Shown: positions 35,531 to 46,724 of the stretch, in pieces | Numbering within the stretch: position 1 is the first letter of the stretch | Layout: every line of letters begins with the position of its first letter | Origin: Cryptomeria japonica | Lineage: Eukaryota; Streptophyta; Pinopsida; Cupressales; Cupressaceae | Assembly: GCF_030272615.1 (NCBI RefSeq) | Contig: NC_081410.1 | Coordinates: forward strand, 140,034,849-140,098,848 | Direction of reading: 5' to 3' | DNA: 64,000 bases | Notes under the pieces: generated by a model | Database searches by the model: none | What the model saw: only the letters and a program-made list of their open reading frames with translations | Told to the model about the DNA's origin: nothing | Made by a program: the position numbers and the translations under genes

Positions 35531-35720
35531 TCCCCCTCGAGTTGGCGCCGCCCATGGTGCCCTGGGCGCCTACAATGGCACCCACAGCACCTCCCGCAGT
35601 GCCGACGGCGACTGCGATGGCACCTAAAGGCGCCTCCCGCAGCGTCGACGGCATCTGCGATGGCGCCCAAAGCACCGGTGGCGGTCGCCGACGGGGTTCT
35701 GCCTCTCCCTTCCCGCCTTT
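35531..35720. other. GC-rich island inside element A
   Basis: A block of roughly 190 bp, far richer in GC than its surroundings, is bounded by long A-runs. It contains a duplicated unit of about 45 bp (CCTCCCGCAG...CGACGGC...CTGCGATGGC) at about 35592-35625 and 35631-35665. Overlapping Ala/Pro/Gly-rich frames on both strands are explained by composition. Confidence 0.65.
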
Positions 35721-36129
35721 TCTCATCCTGCCAAAAATGCCCAAAATTTCAAAAACAAAAAAAAACATTTTTTTTATGTATTTTTGTTTCAAAAAAAAAA
35801 TGCATGAAATAATTAAATTTTTTTTGGGTTCAAATGAAATTTAAAAAAAAAAAAAAATCTAAAAAACCCATTTTGGAAATCAAAAAACCCATCTCAAAAA
35901 TGCAATTTTCTCCCCAATCCATCTGGTGAAAATGCTAATAAAATATTAGGAGGTGAATGGATTTTTTTTTTTAAATCTGGAAGAACCTAACGCGAATCTT
36001 ATGCTACCCCCTCAAATATGCCAACATTAGTTATTTGCATCTTCCTGCAACATGATATCAACAAAGTGCCAGTTCTTTATCCAATGAATCTTATCAATTC
36101 TATCAATCCATCTCATCCGATCCATTATA

Positions 36130-36250
36130 TCATGTCTTATACAGGATGAATCCTTCCCAGAACCAGACGTTTTGATCAAGTCTTATACAGGATATATCGT
36201 TCCTGAAACCAAATGCTTTGATCATCTCTGTCTTATACAGAAGGTACCAT
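36130..36250 (+). repeat. One copy of the TCTTATACAGG repeat in element A
   Basis: Three subunits, each with TCTTATACAG(G/A), TTCC(T/C)GAAACCA-like and GATCA words, match the larger array of element D at 45930-46620. This links the 3' regions of A and D. Confidence 0.7.
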
Positions 36251-36515
36251 TCCTGAAACCAGACTTGATCCCAATCTAATCAGTCTTATCAATTCAATCA
36301 AACTCTATCAATCATCACATCAGGAACCACATCAAAGTGATCGAAGAACTTGCACTTTCATCAACCACAGTTGCAGGAATCATCCATTAGTTTATCGGGA
36401 CATCAATTTCACAAAGATCCAAAAACTCCAAAGGTCAATTATCTCAATTGATCTCCCGAGGGGGCATCATCGTACCGCATATCTATCAATCAATGTCTGG
36501 GGCATCATATCGAGG

Positions 36516-36720
36516 TTTATCATCTCAAACATCAAATCCACATCATATCGGCATCATATCATCTCAAACATCAAATCCACATCATATCGGCATCATATCA
36601 TCTCAAACATCAAATCCACATCATATCGGCATCATATCATCTCAAACATCGAATCAACATCATATCGAGATTTATCATCTCCAAGATCGAAACAACATCA
36701 TATCGAGATTTATCATCTCC
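36516..36720 (+). repeat. 39-bp tandem repeat near the 3' end of element A
   Basis: Units of 39 bp (ATCATCTCAAACATCAAATC, then CACATCATATCGGCATCAT) occur about four times, then decay into CATCATATCGAGATTTATC copies. Because 39 bp is 13 codons, an artificial frame (SSQTSNPHHIGII repeats) opens. Confidence 0.85.
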
Positions 36721-36856
36721 AAATCAAATCAGTATCATATCGAAACTAAATCTGCATCAAATCAAGATCGAATCTACATCCTATCAAAATCAATATCAGC
36801 AACATCATCAATCAAGTTTTCTTTGAATCAACGCATCGTCACACATCGCTTCAAAT

Positions 36857-36866
36857 AGGGGCAAAA
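36857..36866 (+). promoter_or_regulatory. Element A polypurine tract
   Basis: AGGGGCAAAA directly precedes the 3' LTR start TGTATACA. Element D has GAGGGGCAAAA in the same place. Confidence 0.88.
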
Positions 36867-37925
36867 TGTATACACCTAAAAATGGTCTGACGATAGTTAA
36901 TTAAATACACAGTTATTTGATTAATTCTCATTCCCAATTAATTGAATTCACAAGCAATTTAATTAATTTCTCTATTCATCTACTAGTAAATAAATCTAAA
37001 TGATTTATTTATATAGTTCATCTCACATCCCCCTTTGATTAATTAATTCTAAATTAATTAATGTCTCCCCATATTAAACAATTCTTCTAATCCCTAATTA
37101 AGATTAGCAAACTCACGTTTGTTGAGATTAATTACCATTTTTCAATTATTTGAATTTCTAAATTCAAATGAGCACATGGCTCCTAACTTTAACCACCCAA
37201 CCTAACCATCCCCTAACTTAACCCATTCAATCTAATCTTGGGTCTAACTAACCATATCCTATCTTGCACATCCTAACCTCCTTATCCTAACCTCCCATGG
37301 TGTGGATATTCTCTTCTTGAGACACATGGCACTTTTGCCACATGTCTCCTCCCTTGGACACTTGCCCTCTCGTGAGCAAGGCTCCTTGACACTTGTCACC
37401 ACAAAGATGACAAGTGTCTCTTCCTCCATCCTCTTCTCCAACTTCCTCAATCTTGGCCCTTGATATCTTCAGATCAAATCTAGACCGTTGATTCCTGCCA
37501 CAACTTTGGCCTTGGAATTCCTATAAATACCCCTCATTTTGGAGCAATATGGATCCCATCTCATATCAATTTAGGCATCATTACTATAGGCAATTTGCAT
37601 TTCAATTATCTAGTAATTAGATTTTGGATTAATCATAGCATGATAATCTAGGTTCTCAAATCATGCATTTCATATCATCTCCATAGTCAATCATGATCAA
37701 ATAGCTACTCAACTCTTGAGTTGTCATTTTGGAGGTCATTGCTCCACTGAGAGCCCATTAATCCAACACCTTCAAGGTCCTCAAGAATAGAGGAAAATGG
37801 GACATTTCAAGGAAGGCTTATGGTTTGCATCTTTGATTTAGTTTTGAAATTAAGCTTTTCAATTATATTATATTGTCTCATTATATGTGTATGCCTCTTA
37901 TACTAACCATACTTTTAGCATCACA
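36867..37925 (+). repeat. 3' LTR of element A (uninterrupted)
   Basis: This 1059-bp copy runs TGTATACA to ATCACA, with TATA box CCTATAAATACCCC at about 37520. It shows the pre-insertion sequence (GCTACTCAACTCTTGAGTTG) of the site where B landed in the 5' LTR. Confidence 0.93.
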
Positions 37926-37930
37926 TTATC
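37926..37930. repeat. Target-site duplication of element A, right copy (TTATC)
   Basis: This matches 19123-19127. Element D sequence resumes directly after it. Confidence 0.9.
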
Positions 37931-38225
37931 ATTTTCATATCACATTATAGTCGCATTTTCATACCATATCATAATCATTGCCTTATCATTGTAAGTGCAT
38001 TACATTTCATATCATTATCCTATCATACATCTCATTTTCAATAAACATCTCTTATCATACATCTCATTTTCAAGATAAATCTCATCATCATCATCATCAT
38101 CTAGTCATATTCATCATTGCATCCATCACATGCATATCTATTGCATCATCATGGAATCTTTTTTCACTTACATATCTTCATAATTCTTCTAACTATCATC
38201 TATCATGTCTTATACAGGATGTACC
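37931..38225 (+). other. Element D internal fragment between A and E
   Basis: CAT-rich non-coding sequence leading into ATCATGTCTTATACAGGATG, the start of the large repeat of D. That repeat is interrupted by E at GTACC (38221-38225) and resumes at 45930. Confidence 0.75.
38221..38225. repeat. Target-site duplication of element E, left copy (GTACC)
   Basis: GTACC precedes E and recurs at 45925-45929 directly after its 3' LTR. Confidence 0.9.
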
Positions 38226-39759
38226 TATTGGCATTATAACAGACAAGAAGAAGGTTGGCATTCCAATTACAATAAGAGATTGTTGGCATTTCAATAAGGA
38301 TATTGAGAAGGTTGTTGATGACTATGGATATAACTGATTAAGGATGATTACTATCTTAATACTATTATTTTGTCATTGATGTTAAGACATTGATTTTCTA
38401 ATTCAGTATGATGTTGCCATATCTTAAGAAGTATGATTTGATGAGTATAAAAATATCAGTAAAAGACACAGAAAGAATATGATGAATAAGGGGATAAGTT
38501 ATTCAATGGGCAACTATTACCGAGTTAGACAATTATGAGATCATGATGTTTAGATTGTTTTGATATCCTACATATGCTATTGTTTGAAAGGTTAATACTA
38601 TACTATGTTACTAAGCAAAGAACCTAGTCGATAAACCCTAAGGAACCTAGTCGATAAACCCTAAGGTTATCACTATTGGTTAATGAAGGCAGAATGTCTA
38701 CTGAGTGAAGTTTAGTATTTACCGCGTTACAACCAAGCTATAACATAATGCATTAAATGTTTACATGTGATATTTAATAAAGGAAGCTGATGAGCTGGAG
38801 TGGATTAAATGATTGGTAAGCCGTGTATGAAGATTGTTAAAGAATCTATGGTAAAGAAAGATCAGCAGGAAGATCTATAGCTCAAATTGAACCGCAATAC
38901 CCTAACACAAGTTCCAAGGTGAAAATGCAAGTTCCAAGGCAGGGTAAAACATTTTCAGATCAAAGGATACATTGAACCTGGACAAGATTGAAGATCTAAT
39001 GGCTATGATTGATCATGGGAAATGTGATCAAGGAGATTAAGCGGTTGGAAGATTGTTTATAAATAGGAAACTGTTGATAAACAATGTATGCGGGCAAGTG
39101 TATGCACATGGATGCTACATAGTGATTACCAAGCACAGAAGCTTGAAGACCTGTTTTGATAACAGAGTATAGAGCCCAATAGAGGGACAAGATAAGTCCT
39201 ATGAATTGATTGTATTGAGCAAATAAGAATCTGCTTCAACATTTTTAGATGTGAAGTTGCAGACATATTTTTATTACTGTTATTTTGAGAAGTAGCAGAA
39301 AATCTCTTAACCGAGTGGACTTAACAATCTTATTTGTAAAATCCTCTAGCAAGGTGACATTCTTATTGAGTGTTTGAAATCCTTTAACAAGGTCACTTCT
39401 AATAAGGTGAAGATCCTAATAGATCTGAGGGAAATCCCTTAACTGGGTCACATCTAGCAATGTGTTTGTAATATTTAACAGGATTTGCTTTTAACCGAGC
39501 ATACTCTAGAAGAGTATATTTCTTAGTGGGTCCGAAATCCCATAGTGGTTTTTCCCTATTTGGGTTTCCACGTTAAATCTAGTGTTATATGTTTGTGATC
39601 TTATCTATTTATGGGACTGCATGCATTACTGTTTTTCTGATAAGATTACCGAGGTTGAATTTGTTGTTTTTATTGAAGATTAAGTTTTAATGATTCACCC
39701 CCCCTCTCATATTGTTAGCTTGACATCTATACTAATCATATTTAGTATCAGAACTATCA
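38226..39759 (+). repeat. 5' LTR of element E
   Basis: It runs TATTGGCATTATAAC (TG to TA mutation) to AGAACTATCA. It carries an extra insertion of about 28 bp near 38265 relative to the 3' LTR, where GGTTGGCATT is partly duplicated. TTTATAAATAGGAAAC at about 39056 is a possible TATA box. Both LTRs contain ACCGAGT/ACCGCGT-rich segments. Confidence 0.93.
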
Positions 39760-39761
39760 AT

Positions 39762-39773
39762 TGGTATCAGAGC
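39762..39773 (+). promoter_or_regulatory. Element E primer-binding site (initiator Met tRNA)
   Basis: TGGTATCAGAGC lies two bases after the LTR end. It is the same site as in element B on the opposite strand. Confidence 0.95.
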
Positions 39774-39824
39774 TTTGGACTCCGGAAGAAAAATTTAAAG
39801 GCACTTGAGTTAAAGATCCAAAAG

Positions 39825-40790
39825 ATGTATAAGAGGGATGCACCAATGCTGAATAAGTCAAGTTTCTCTACATGGCAGAAAAGGATGAAGCTGCATCTAT
39901 CAGGAATTGAAGAATATGTTGTCTATTATCTGGAGAATGATTTCATCACACCGAGCACCTATCCATTGACAATGGAAGAGATAAAGGCAAAGCAAGAACA
40001 TATTCAAGCAATGATTGAAATAACATCTGCATTGACCAACTCAGAGTTTAATGATCTAGAAGGATGTACTGATGCAAAGGCAATGTGGACTAAGCTCATA
40101 TCTGTGTATGGTGGAGATGAACATGTTCAAAGAGCAAAAGTGGATAGTCTAAGAGGATAACTTGAATCTATGAGGATGAATGAAGGTGAGAACATAACCT
40201 AGTATAGTACAAGACTAAAGGAGATTGTAAATCAAATCAAAGGAGCAGGAGGAACTATTGAAGAAAAGGATGTAACAAGTAAGATGTTGAGAACCCTTCT
40301 ACCTACCTATGCAATCTGAGTCTCTGAAATCAATGAATTGAGGTATGTACCCAATATGTCAGTTTCTTTAGATGCTACTATTGGTAAGCTACATGCATTT
40401 GAGTTAAGTAACTTTGATAATAGTGGGTCATCAGTAAATAAAGTTGAATCTGCATTTAGTTCTTTTCATATTGATGAAACTGATGATTACAATGATAGAA
40501 AGTATAAGTACTCTGAAGGGAATCATAGTGGAGCAAGTGAAATATTTCACAAAAACATGGAGGAGGTACACAAACTGTATGAGGAAATCAGAAAGCAAGA
40601 AGAGTTTGAAGCACTATTAGCCAGAAGGCTACCGAGAGGAAAAGGTAAGTATAAAGGAAAGATACCTTTAAAATGTTTCAATTGTGATAAGATAGGACAT
40701 ATGGCTTCTAACTATCCTGACAAAGAATCTAGTGAAACGAAATATTACCGAGATGACATACAGAAAGATAATCATTACAGAGGACACTGA
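39825..40790 (+). pseudogene. Element E gag (capsid and nucleocapsid), with stops
   Basis: I start at the ATG at 39825, 51 bp after the primer site. MYKRDAPMLNKSSFSTWQKR and the AMWTKLISVYGGDEHVQRAK region match the copia gag helical domain (UBN2/DUF4219 type) that builds the capsid. A stop replaces a codon in RG*LESMRM (40158), and others follow at about 40201 and 40318. A single zinc knuckle, CFNCDKIGHMASNY at 40674-40715, binds RNA in the family. Its fourth ligand, normally Cys, is Tyr here. The frame stays constant throughout, so decay is by substitution only. Confidence 0.88.
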
Positions 40791-42314
40791 GACTTCAGGA
40801 GAAGAGATAAAAAGACATGCCTAATAGCTGATGAGGAATCTAATGATGATAAATAAGATGAAACTGATACAGAGGAAGTTGTTTATGTGGCTATCAAAGA
40901 TGGATCAGATGAAGAAAGGTATGAAGAAAAAGCTTTAATATCTCATATAAATACTAATGATTCTTGGATCATAGATAGTGGTTGCTCACATCACATTACA
41001 GGTGATAAACACAAGTTTATTAAATTAGATGATTATGATGGAGGCTATGTAAGATTTGGTAATGATGCACCATGTCCGGTAAGAGGTAAAGGATCCATAA
41101 CACTTCTTGACAATGCTAAATGTAATGATGTTTATTGGGTTGAAGGTTTGAAATACAATTTGTTGAGTGTAGCAGAGCTAAACAACACAGGTTACCGAAT
41201 AGAGTTTGAAAAAGGAATTGTCAAATTTCATGACAAGCATGGAAAGTTAGCTGCTACAAGGACACAAACAAGAGGCAATACATTTCATCTTGACTCAACT
41301 CGGAATAAATGTCTATATGCAAGGATAGATGATACCTGGTTATGGCATAAAAGGTTTTGTCATGTTAATTTTGATAATCTGATCAAAATAAGTAAGAAGC
41401 ACCGAGTAAGAGGTCTACCGAGTCTTGAAAAACTTGAGAATGCTATGTGCCGAGGATGCCAGATGGGTAAGATGACAAGATCAAGCTTTACAAGTAAGTC
41501 CTAAACTTCTAAGGGAATTTTAGATCTTGTGCATACTGATCTTTGTGGTCCTATGAAAGTTTAGAGTTATTATGGTGATAAATATTTCATATTATTTGTG
41601 GATGATTACTCAAGGATGATGTCAGTAATGTTTTTAAAAGAAAAATCAAAATCTTTTCAAATGTTTAAATGGTACAAGGCTAGAGTTGAAAATGAAACGG
41701 GAAGACAACATAAATGTCTCAGATCAGATAGAGGAGGAGAGTTTACTTCTGATGAGTTCAACTTATTTTGCAATGATCATGGTATAAAAAGACAAGTCTC
41801 TGCATCGAGAACTCCACAGCAAAATGGGATAGCTGAGAGAAGGAATAGATCTATTGTGGATTGTGCCAGAACCTTGATGATTGAAAAGAAAGTTCCACAA
41901 ACATTTTGGAGAGAAACAATAAGCACAACAGTTTACACCCTGAATCGAGTACAACTGAAGAAAGGAAATTTGAAGACACCTTATGAAATTTGGTATGACA
42001 AGAAACCTAATGTAAGTTATTTTAAAATCTTTGGGAGTAGATGCTATGTTCACAAAGATGATAGAAATGGTAAGTTTGATCAGAAAAGTGAAGAAGGAAC
42101 ATTTCTAGGTTATTCTTCTAGAAGCAAAGCATTTAAATGCCTGATCAAATCATCTAACAAAATAGTGGAAAGTGCAAATGTGAAAATTGATGAATTTGCA
42201 AAAAGAAATGATGAAGGAAACTCTAAAGAACCAGAAGATTATGAAGCATTTGTCTATGTTCAATTGAGAAGTCCTACCGAGAAGACTACTGAAGAAAATG
42301 AAGAGAATATCTAG
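40791..42314 (+). pseudogene. Element E protease and integrase
   Basis: The protease reads SWIIDSGCSHHITG, with its active Asp codon at 40974. A copia GAG-pre-integrase region follows (LLSVAELNNTGY, WLWHKRFCHVNFDNL). It carries the zinc finger H...H...CX2C ending in AMCRGCQMGKMTR. The integrase catalytic core has Asp at 41538, Asp at 41727 (LRSDRGGEFT) and Glu at 41835 (QNGIAERRNRS), with 35 residues between the last two as in DD35E enzymes. The C-terminal side has the FGSRCYVHKDDRNGKFDQKS block typical of copia. Stops interrupt the frame at about 40788, 40855, 41502, 41563 and 42312. The reading frame itself is unbroken. Confidence 0.92.
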
Positions 42315-44005
42315 TTACCGAGTGATGAAGAAGATCATACAGAGCCTACCGAGCCTATATTAGCCAAGTATGTCAGAAGGAATCATGCACCAAGTCAGAT
42401 TATAGGAGATAAGAATGATCCAGTGATGACAAGGAACAAACTGAGACAGAACACATGTCTAGTATATGAATTTGAACCGAGAATAGTGAAAGAGGCATTT
42501 AACAGTGAAGATTGGATAAATGCTATGACAGAATAGATTGATCAAATCAAGAAGAATGACACATGGACACTGGTCCCAAGACCGAAGGACAAAAATGTAA
42601 TTGGTACAAAGTGGATCTTTAGAAACAAGCTAAATGAAAAAGGTGAGGTCATTTGGAATAAAGCAAGACTAGTTTGCAAAGGTTATTCCCAAGAAGAAGG
42701 AATTGATTATGGTGAGACTTTTGCACCTGTGGAAAGACTTGAAGGAGTAAGAACATTGTTGGCATATGTTGCTTACAAGAATTTCAAGGTATATCAAATG
42801 GATGTCAAATCTGCATTTCTGAATGGTATATTAGAAGAAGTTTTCATTGAACAACCTGAAGGATTTGTTGAAGGAGAAAATAATGATCAGGTATGTAAAT
42901 TGAACAAAGCTTTATATGGTCTAAAACAAGCACCTAAAACATGGTATGAGAGATTGCACTCATATTTGATCAAAATTGGTTTTATAAGAACAAGTGAAAA
43001 CAACAGTATGTACATGAAGAATGATGAAAATGGAATACTGATCTCAGCCATATTTGTTGATGATATTATCTTTAGTGGAAATGACTCTCTATGCAAGAAC
43101 TTTGGAAATGAAATGAGTAAAGAATTTGAGATGTCATTAATCGGTGAGATAAAATATTTTATAGGTCTGTAGATACTGCAAATGAAAGATGAGATTTTCA
43201 TTACCCAATCCAAGTACATAAAGGAAATCTTGAAGAAATTTGGAATGAGGATTTAAAACCAGTAAGTACTCCTATGACTACCAAATGTAAACTATCAAAG
43301 AATGATGAATCTGCATCTGTTGATGAGACACTTTACCAATCTATGATTGGAAAGTTGCAATATGTTGTTCATAGCAGGCCAGATATAGCACATGCAGTAG
43401 GTATTGTTGCAAGATTTTCTACAGATCCTAAGGAAACACACATGACGGCAATCAAAAGAATTTTTAGATACTTAAAAGGCACTGAAGATTATGGCTTAGT
43501 ATATCAGAAAGGAAATGTTTTTGATTTAAAAGTTTATACTGATGCTGATTGGACAGGCAACATTGATGACAGGAAAAGCACAAGTGGAGGAGCTTTCTTT
43601 TTAAGAGAAAGACTAGTGAGTTGGCTTAGCAAGAAACAAGGATGTGTTTCTCAGTCAATAGCAGAAGCTGAATATGTTGCTGCAACACTGAATTGCACCA
43701 ATATAGCATGGATCAAACAACTGTTGGAAGGTATAAATGAACAAGTTATCGAGCCAGTAACTATATTCTGTGATAACACTAGTGCCATTAACATTTCAAA
43801 GAATTCTATTATGCACTCTAAGACAAAGCACATCCCTATCAAATATCATTATCTTAGAGAAGAAGTTCAAGAGAAGAAAGTGGTTTTGGAGTATGTTAGC
43901 ACAAAGGAAAAAATTGTAGACATCTTCACCAAGCCACTGCCAAAGGACACTTTTGAGTATCTCAGAAGTCAGTTAGGGGTCCTACCCCTATCTTCCATTC
44001 ACTGA
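42315..44005 (+). pseudogene. Element E reverse transcriptase and RNase H
   Basis: RT begins near [20 protein letters not shown] and continues with [13 protein letters not shown] (first Asp), [17 protein letters not shown] and [11 protein letters not shown], where FVDD at 43053-43064 replaces the commoner YVDD. A stop lies at 43170 (IGL*ILQMKD), and a frameshift at about 43245-43260 moves the frame before PVSTPMTTKC. RNase H follows with VYTDADWTGN (Asp), SIAEAEYVAA (Glu), FCDNTSAINI (Asp) and HSKTKHIPIKYHYLRE. The end, DIFTKPLPKDTFEYLRSQLG, is the usual copia C-terminus. These enzymes copy RNA to DNA and remove the RNA strand. This copy cannot make them whole. Confidence 0.92.
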
Positions 44006-44236
44006 CCGAGTTTGGTGAAAGCATCAATTCGATGACTCTACAAAATATCTTTTAGGAGTTGATGTTGATTTACACACTTTAGGAGGTTTTCTAAAGGTGT
44101 GCAGGAAACAATAAACAGGGAACAGGAATTGAAGACAAAATGCTCTGACTGAGACTGAATTGATACATAACAGCACAGAATTCACTTCTCAGAGGAAGAA
44201 ATTATGTTTTTAGTTCTTTTCATCTTTGGCATTGTT

Positions 44237-44340
44237 GTCAAAGGGGGAGAAGACTAATGTATGGGGGAGAAGTCTACTGACCGAAGGAGAAGACTACATT
44301 TCAGAACCGGGAGAAGACTAATGACAAAGGGAGAGCATTT
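44237..44340 (+). repeat. Purine-rich repeats before the E polypurine tract
   Basis: Four copies of a (G)GGGAGAAG-ACTA core lie at about 44245, 44263, 44286 and 44309. They are extra polypurine-like tracts about 80-170 bp upstream of the true tract. They may act as additional priming sites or simply be tract duplications. Confidence 0.65.
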
Positions 44341-44406
44341 CAGAACTTCACAACAATCTGAATCTGCATCAATAAAGTCAAATCAATTGGTTTTGCCATC
44401 AATACC

Positions 44407-44417
44407 AAAGGGGGAGA
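44407..44417 (+). promoter_or_regulatory. Element E polypurine tract
   Basis: AAAGGGGGAGA sits two bases before the 3' LTR start TGTTGGCATT. Confidence 0.9.
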
Positions 44418-44418
44418 T

Positions 44419-45924
44419 TGTTGGCATTATAACAGACAAGAAGAAGGTTGGCATTTCAATAAGGATATTGAGAAGGTTGTTGATGACTATGGATATAACT
44501 GATTAAGGATGATTACTGTCTTAATATTATTATTTTGTCATTGATGTCAAGAAATTGATTTTCTAATTCAGTATGATGTTGTCATATCTTAAGAAGTATG
44601 ATTTGATGAGTATAAAGATGTAGGTAAAAGACACAGAAAGAATATGATGAATAAGGGGATAAGTTATTCAATGGGCAACTATTACCGAGTTAGACAATCA
44701 TGAGATCATGATGTTTAGATTGTTTTGATATCCTACATATGCTATTATTTGAAAGGTTAATACTATACTATGTTACTGAGCAAAGAACCTAGTCGATAAA
44801 CCCTAAGGAACCTAGTCGGTAAACCCTAAGGTTATCGCTATCAGTTAATGAAGGCAGAATGTCTACCGAGTGAAGTTTAGTATTTACCGAGTTACAACCG
44901 AGCTATAATAGAATGCATTAAATGTTTACATGTGATATTTAATGAAGGAAGTTGATGAGCTAGAGCGGATTAAATGATTAGTAAGCCATGTATGAAGATT
45001 GTTAAAGAATCTATGGTAAAGAAAGATCGGCAGGAAGATCTACAACTCAGATTGAACTGCAATACCCTAACACAAGTTCCAAGGTGAAAATGCAAGTTCC
45101 AAGGTGGGGTAAAACATTTTTAGATTGAAGGATACATTGAACCTAGACAAGATTGAAGATCTGATGGCTATGATTGATCATGGGAAATTTGATCAAGGAG
45201 ATTAAGCGGTTGGAAGATTGTTTATAAATAGGAAACTGTTGATAAACAATGTATGCGGGCAAGTGTATGCACAGGGATGCTACATAGTGATTACCGAGCA
45301 CAGAAGCTTGAAGACCTATTTTGATAACAGGGTATAGAGCCCAGCAGAGGGACAAGATAAGTCTAATGAATTGATTGTATTGAGCAAATAAGAATCTACT
45401 TCAACATTTTTAGATGTGAAGTTGCAGACATATTTTTATTACTATTATTTTGAGAAGTAGTAGAAAATCTCTTAACCGAGTGGACTTAACAATCTTATTT
45501 GTAAAATCCTCTAGCAAGGTGACAATCTTATTGAGTGTTTGAAATCCTTTAACAATGTCACTTCTAACAAGGTGAAGATCCTAACAGATCTGAGGGAAAT
45601 CCCTTAACCAAGTCACATCTAGCAATGTGTTTGTAATATTTAACAGGATTTGCTTTTAACCGAGCATACTCTAGAAGAGTATATTTCTTAGTGGGTCTGA
45701 AATCCCATAGTGGTTTTTCCCTATTTGGGTTTCCACATTAAATCTGGTGTTATATGTTTGTGATCTTATCTATTTATGGTACTGCATGCATTACTGTTTT
45801 TCTGATAAGGTTACCGAGGTTGAATTTGTTGTTTTTATTGAAGATTAAGTTTTAATGATTCACCCCCCCTCGCATATTGTTAGCTTGTCATCTGTACTAA
45901 TCATATTTAGTATCAGAACTATCA
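44419..45924 (+). repeat. 3' LTR of element E
   Basis: It runs TGTTGGCATTATAAC to AGAACTATCA, 1506 bp. It keeps the TG start lost in the 5' copy. Differences from the 5' LTR are scattered substitutions, many of the type ACCGAG/ACCAAG or ACTGAG. Confidence 0.93.
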
Positions 45925-45929
45925 GTACC
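45925..45929. repeat. Target-site duplication of element E, right copy (GTACC)
   Basis: This matches 38221-38225. The TCTTATACAGG array of D continues with TTTCCTAAAACTAGAC. Confidence 0.9.
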
Positions 45930-46620
45930 TTTCCTAAAACTAGACATTTTGATCAGGTTTTATACAGGATATATTGTTCCTGAAACCAAATGTTTTGATC
46001 ATCTTTGTATTATACAAGAGGTGTCATTCCTGAAACCAAACTTGATCCCAATCTTATCAATTATATAATCCATTTCATCTCATCCAATCTATCATGTCTT
46101 ATACATGATGTATCTTTCCCGAAACCAGACTTTTTGATTAGGTCTTAGACAGGATATATCTTTCTTGAAACTAAACGTTTTGATCATCTTTGTCTTATAC
46201 AAGAGGTATCATTCCTAAAACTAGACTTGACCTCAATATTATCAATTCTATCAATCCATTTCATCTGATTCATTCTATCATGTCTTATATAGGATGTATC
46301 TTTCTTGAAACTAGACGTTTTGATCAGGTCTTATACAAGATATATCATTCATGAAACCAGACATTTTGATCATCTTTATCTTATACAGGAGGTTTCATTC
46401 CTAAAACTAGACTTTATCTCAATCTTATCAATTCTATCAATCCATTTCATCTAGTCCATTCTATCATGTCTTATACAGGATGTGTCTTTCCTAAAACCAG
46501 ACGTTTTGATCAACTCTTATACAGGATATATCATTCCTGAAACTAGACATTTTGATCATCTGTCTTATACAGGAGGTGTCATTCCTGAAACTAGACTTAA
46601 TCTCAATCTAATCAATCTTA
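45930..46620 (+). repeat. Higher-order tandem repeat of element D, about 186-bp units of three subunits
   Basis: The phrase CTATCATGTCTTATA recurs at about 46089, 46275 and 46461, giving a period near 186 bp. The first unit starts at 38203, before E. Each unit has three subunits of about 50 bp with TCTTATACAGGA, TTCCTGAAACCAGAC and TTTTGATCA words, then an ATCAATCCATTTCATC spacer. The insertion of E split unit one. Confidence 0.85.
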
Positions 46621-46724
46621 TCAAATCCATGGATGTCATCAAATATCCACTCTTCTATCTTTCAAATAACCTTCCTCTTCTTTTCAAAGATCATTCATGC
46701 CTTTACTGCATGAAGGATCTCCCG

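Larger units (their letters stand above)
19128..37925 (+). mobile_element. Element A: gypsy retrotransposon deletion derivative, interrupted by B
   Basis: LTRs start TGTATACA and end ATCACA, with TTATC on both sides. The primer site is TGGCGCCCACCATGGGGC and the polypurine tract is AGGGGCAAAA. Without B the element is about 11.1 kb. In order it has a leader with two 21-bp-period arrays, a protease, an RNase H of the gypsy Tat/Ogre-like type, the zinc-finger end and the C-terminal end of integrase, and a long repeat-rich 3' region. RT and the integrase core are deleted. It is non-autonomous and also carries stops. The clade call rests on the CTNNIAEYEAL RNase H and the KPWIHDMQAIPS protease motifs. 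Confidence 0.9.
38226..45924 (+). mobile_element. Element E: Ty1/copia LTR retrotransposon, complete layout but decayed
   Basis: LTRs of 1534 bp (38226-39759) and 1506 bp (44419-45924) are flanked by GTACC on both sides. The Met-tRNA primer site follows the 5' LTR, and AAAGGGGGAGA precedes the 3' LTR. One gag-pol polyprotein has the copia order gag, protease, integrase, RT, RNase H. The first two bases of the 5' LTR are TA instead of TG. About ten stops and one frameshift silence it. It is the only element here that retains every catalytic module in recognisable form. Confidence 0.95.

Noticed and set aside
35454-35844. Ala/Pro/Gly-rich frames on both strands
   Set aside because: The GC-rich patch and A-runs open frames in both directions. 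There are no domains and no codon bias to prefer one.
36448-36858. 136-codon plus frame with SSQTSNPHHIGII repeats
   Set aside because: It comes from the 39-bp tandem repeat just before the polypurine tract and has no gene features.
38226-45924. Element E as an active autonomous element
   Set aside because: About ten stops, a frameshift in RT, a lost zinc ligand and a mutated LTR start exclude activity of this copy.
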